In this document: piece by piece, positions 4,377-5,033 of the stretch
Numbering within the stretch: position 1 is the first letter of the stretch
Layout of the letters: every line of letters begins with the position of its first letter
Position numbers and translations under genes: made by a program
Assembly: GCA_964483805.1 (NCBI GenBank)
Contig: CAZADH010000378.1
Location: 1-5,033 of the forward strand
Direction of reading: 5' to 3'
Length of the DNA: 5,033 nt
Origin: CAZADH01 sp964483805
GTDB lineage: Bacteria; Muiribacteriota; Ozemobacteria; Ozemobacterales; Ozemobacteraceae
The notes under the pieces: generated by a model
Told to the model about the DNA's origin: nothing
Database searches by the model: none
What the model saw: the letters and a program-made list of their open reading frames with translations, nothing else

Positions 4377-5033
4377 ATGCATACGCCGTCCATACGTCGC
4401 CAATTCCTGGTCGGAGTCGCCATCGTTGCCATCGTTGCGGCAGTCGGAATCGTCGGTTGCCGGGTTGGCGGTAGGTATGAGGATTCCGTCAACCCGGTCG
4501 CGGCTGAGCAAAACAATGCGCCGGTCTGGAACTTGACGTTGAGCACGGTGCAGCAGGCACTCGCGTCGGCGACAGCCAACGACCCCAACATACAGTTCAC
4601 GGTCGGGACAACCAGTATCACGACGGAGATCAACGAAGAAAGGGCCCGAGCTCTCTGCCGCGCACAGTTCGTCGCTCCTGCACCAGACCGTGTGGCCAGC
4701 TTGCCCGTGCTGCGCGGCCCGGGCGGCAACGGTTCAGGAACTGCCACTCTGCCGACCGCCAACCGGAAAGCCGCCGCAATTCGGGGAGACGGATATCCGA
4801 CCAAATTCACGTGGACCAATGTGAATGGCAAAAACTACGTCACCCCCGTCAGGGACCAGGGGCCCTATGGAACCTGTGTATCGTTCGCGTGCAATGGCGT
4901 GTTGGAGACCCTGTGGGGAATCGGCAATTTCACATCCACCAATCCGACGCTCGATCTCTCGGAGTGGTTCACATGGTACCGAGGCACAACCAAGTACCCC
5001 GGCCCCACCGTCCGCAATCCGTCCGAAGGCTGG
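4377..5033 (+). CDS. Lipoprotein papain-like (C1A) cysteine protease, 3' end missing
   Basis: The reading frame is open from ATG 4377 to the window end: 219 codons without a stop. The first 28 residues form a lipoprotein signal peptide: RR-containing n-region, hydrophobic FLVGVAIVAIVAAVGIV, and the lipobox IVGC with lipidated C28. Residues ~29-140 are a linker or propeptide-like region with no domain I recognise. From ~144 the papain start is clear: FTWTNVNGKNYVTPVRDQGPYGTCVSFACNGVLE (in parts), with oxyanion-hole Q161 and catalytic C167 at the canonical 6-residue spacing. The catalytic His and Asn would lie beyond the window. Papain's conserved Cys three residues before the nucleophile is Tyr164 here, and the Trp after the nucleophile is Val168, so the usual disulfide is absent. 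It is predicted to be a membrane-anchored, periplasmic or surface peptidase. The gene diverges from the macrodomain gene and has its own promoter and operator. Substrate unknown. Confidence 0.87.
   Translation, partial: MHTPSIRRQFLVGVAIVAIVAAVGIVGCRVGGRYEDSVNPVAAEQNNAPVWNLTLSTVQQALASATANDPNIQFTVGTTSITTEINEERARALCRAQFVAPAPDRVASLPVLRGPGGNGSGTATLPTANRKAAAIRGDGYPTKFTWTNVNGKNYVTPVRDQGPYGTCVSFACNGVLETLWGIGNFTSTNPTLDLSEWFTWYRGTTKYPGPTVRNPSEGW

Noticed and set aside
4355..4831. 158-codon minus-strand open frame opposite the protease gene
   Set aside because: The plus strand carries a lipobox signal peptide and a papain active-site motif with a strong ribosome site and promoter; the antisense frame has neither.

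Overview
This 5,033-bp window is GC-rich, compactly coded bacterial DNA. The promoter style (sigma70-type boxes), the lipobox lipoprotein and the gene content fit a proteobacterium, probably gamma or beta. There is no marker gene that fixes the taxon, so this is inference. The window reads as an accessory region: two toxin-antitoxin (TA) operons on the + strand, two copies of a ~200-bp inverted-repeat-bounded element, then a divergent pair of genes for exported or surface proteins.

Left part (1-1117). A short hairpin at 45-81 precedes a type II TA operon: a Phd/YefM-family antitoxin (218-451) overlapping a PIN-domain VapC-type toxin (448-843) by 4 nt. The operon has a clear extended -10 promoter embedded in a tandem GACCATGGT operator (176-200), as expected for autorepression. 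Nineteen bases after the toxin stop begins repeat copy A (863-1060), followed by a short AT-rich promoter region.

Middle (1118-2786). A type IV AbiE operon: AbiEi-type antitoxin/regulator (1118-1756) and AbiEii-type nucleotidyltransferase toxin (1753-2556), with an ATGA overlap. Fifteen bases after its stop begins repeat copy B (2572-2771), in the same orientation as copy A and about 88% identical to it by eye. The AbiE operon is therefore bracketed by two direct copies of a MITE- or REPIN-like element.

Right part (2787-5033). On the minus strand lies a ~430-aa protein with a probable macrodomain (ADP-ribose-binding fold), most like the DUF4804/MavL arginine-ADP-ribosyl hydrolase class. It has an in-frame N-terminal signal peptide, but also a strong internal ribosome binding site with a GTG start that would give a 352-aa protein without a signal. 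Diverging from it across a ~300-bp regulatory interval is a lipoprotein papain-like (C1A) cysteine protease (4377 to the window end, incomplete). Its promoter is nearly canonical and is directly abutted by two AGGGATTTCCCTGA dyads, a likely activator site.

The TA operons are ordinary in family. The items most worth a second look are the macrodomain protein and its two possible starts, the dyad-controlled protease promoter, and the repeat element that sits immediately downstream of both TA operons.
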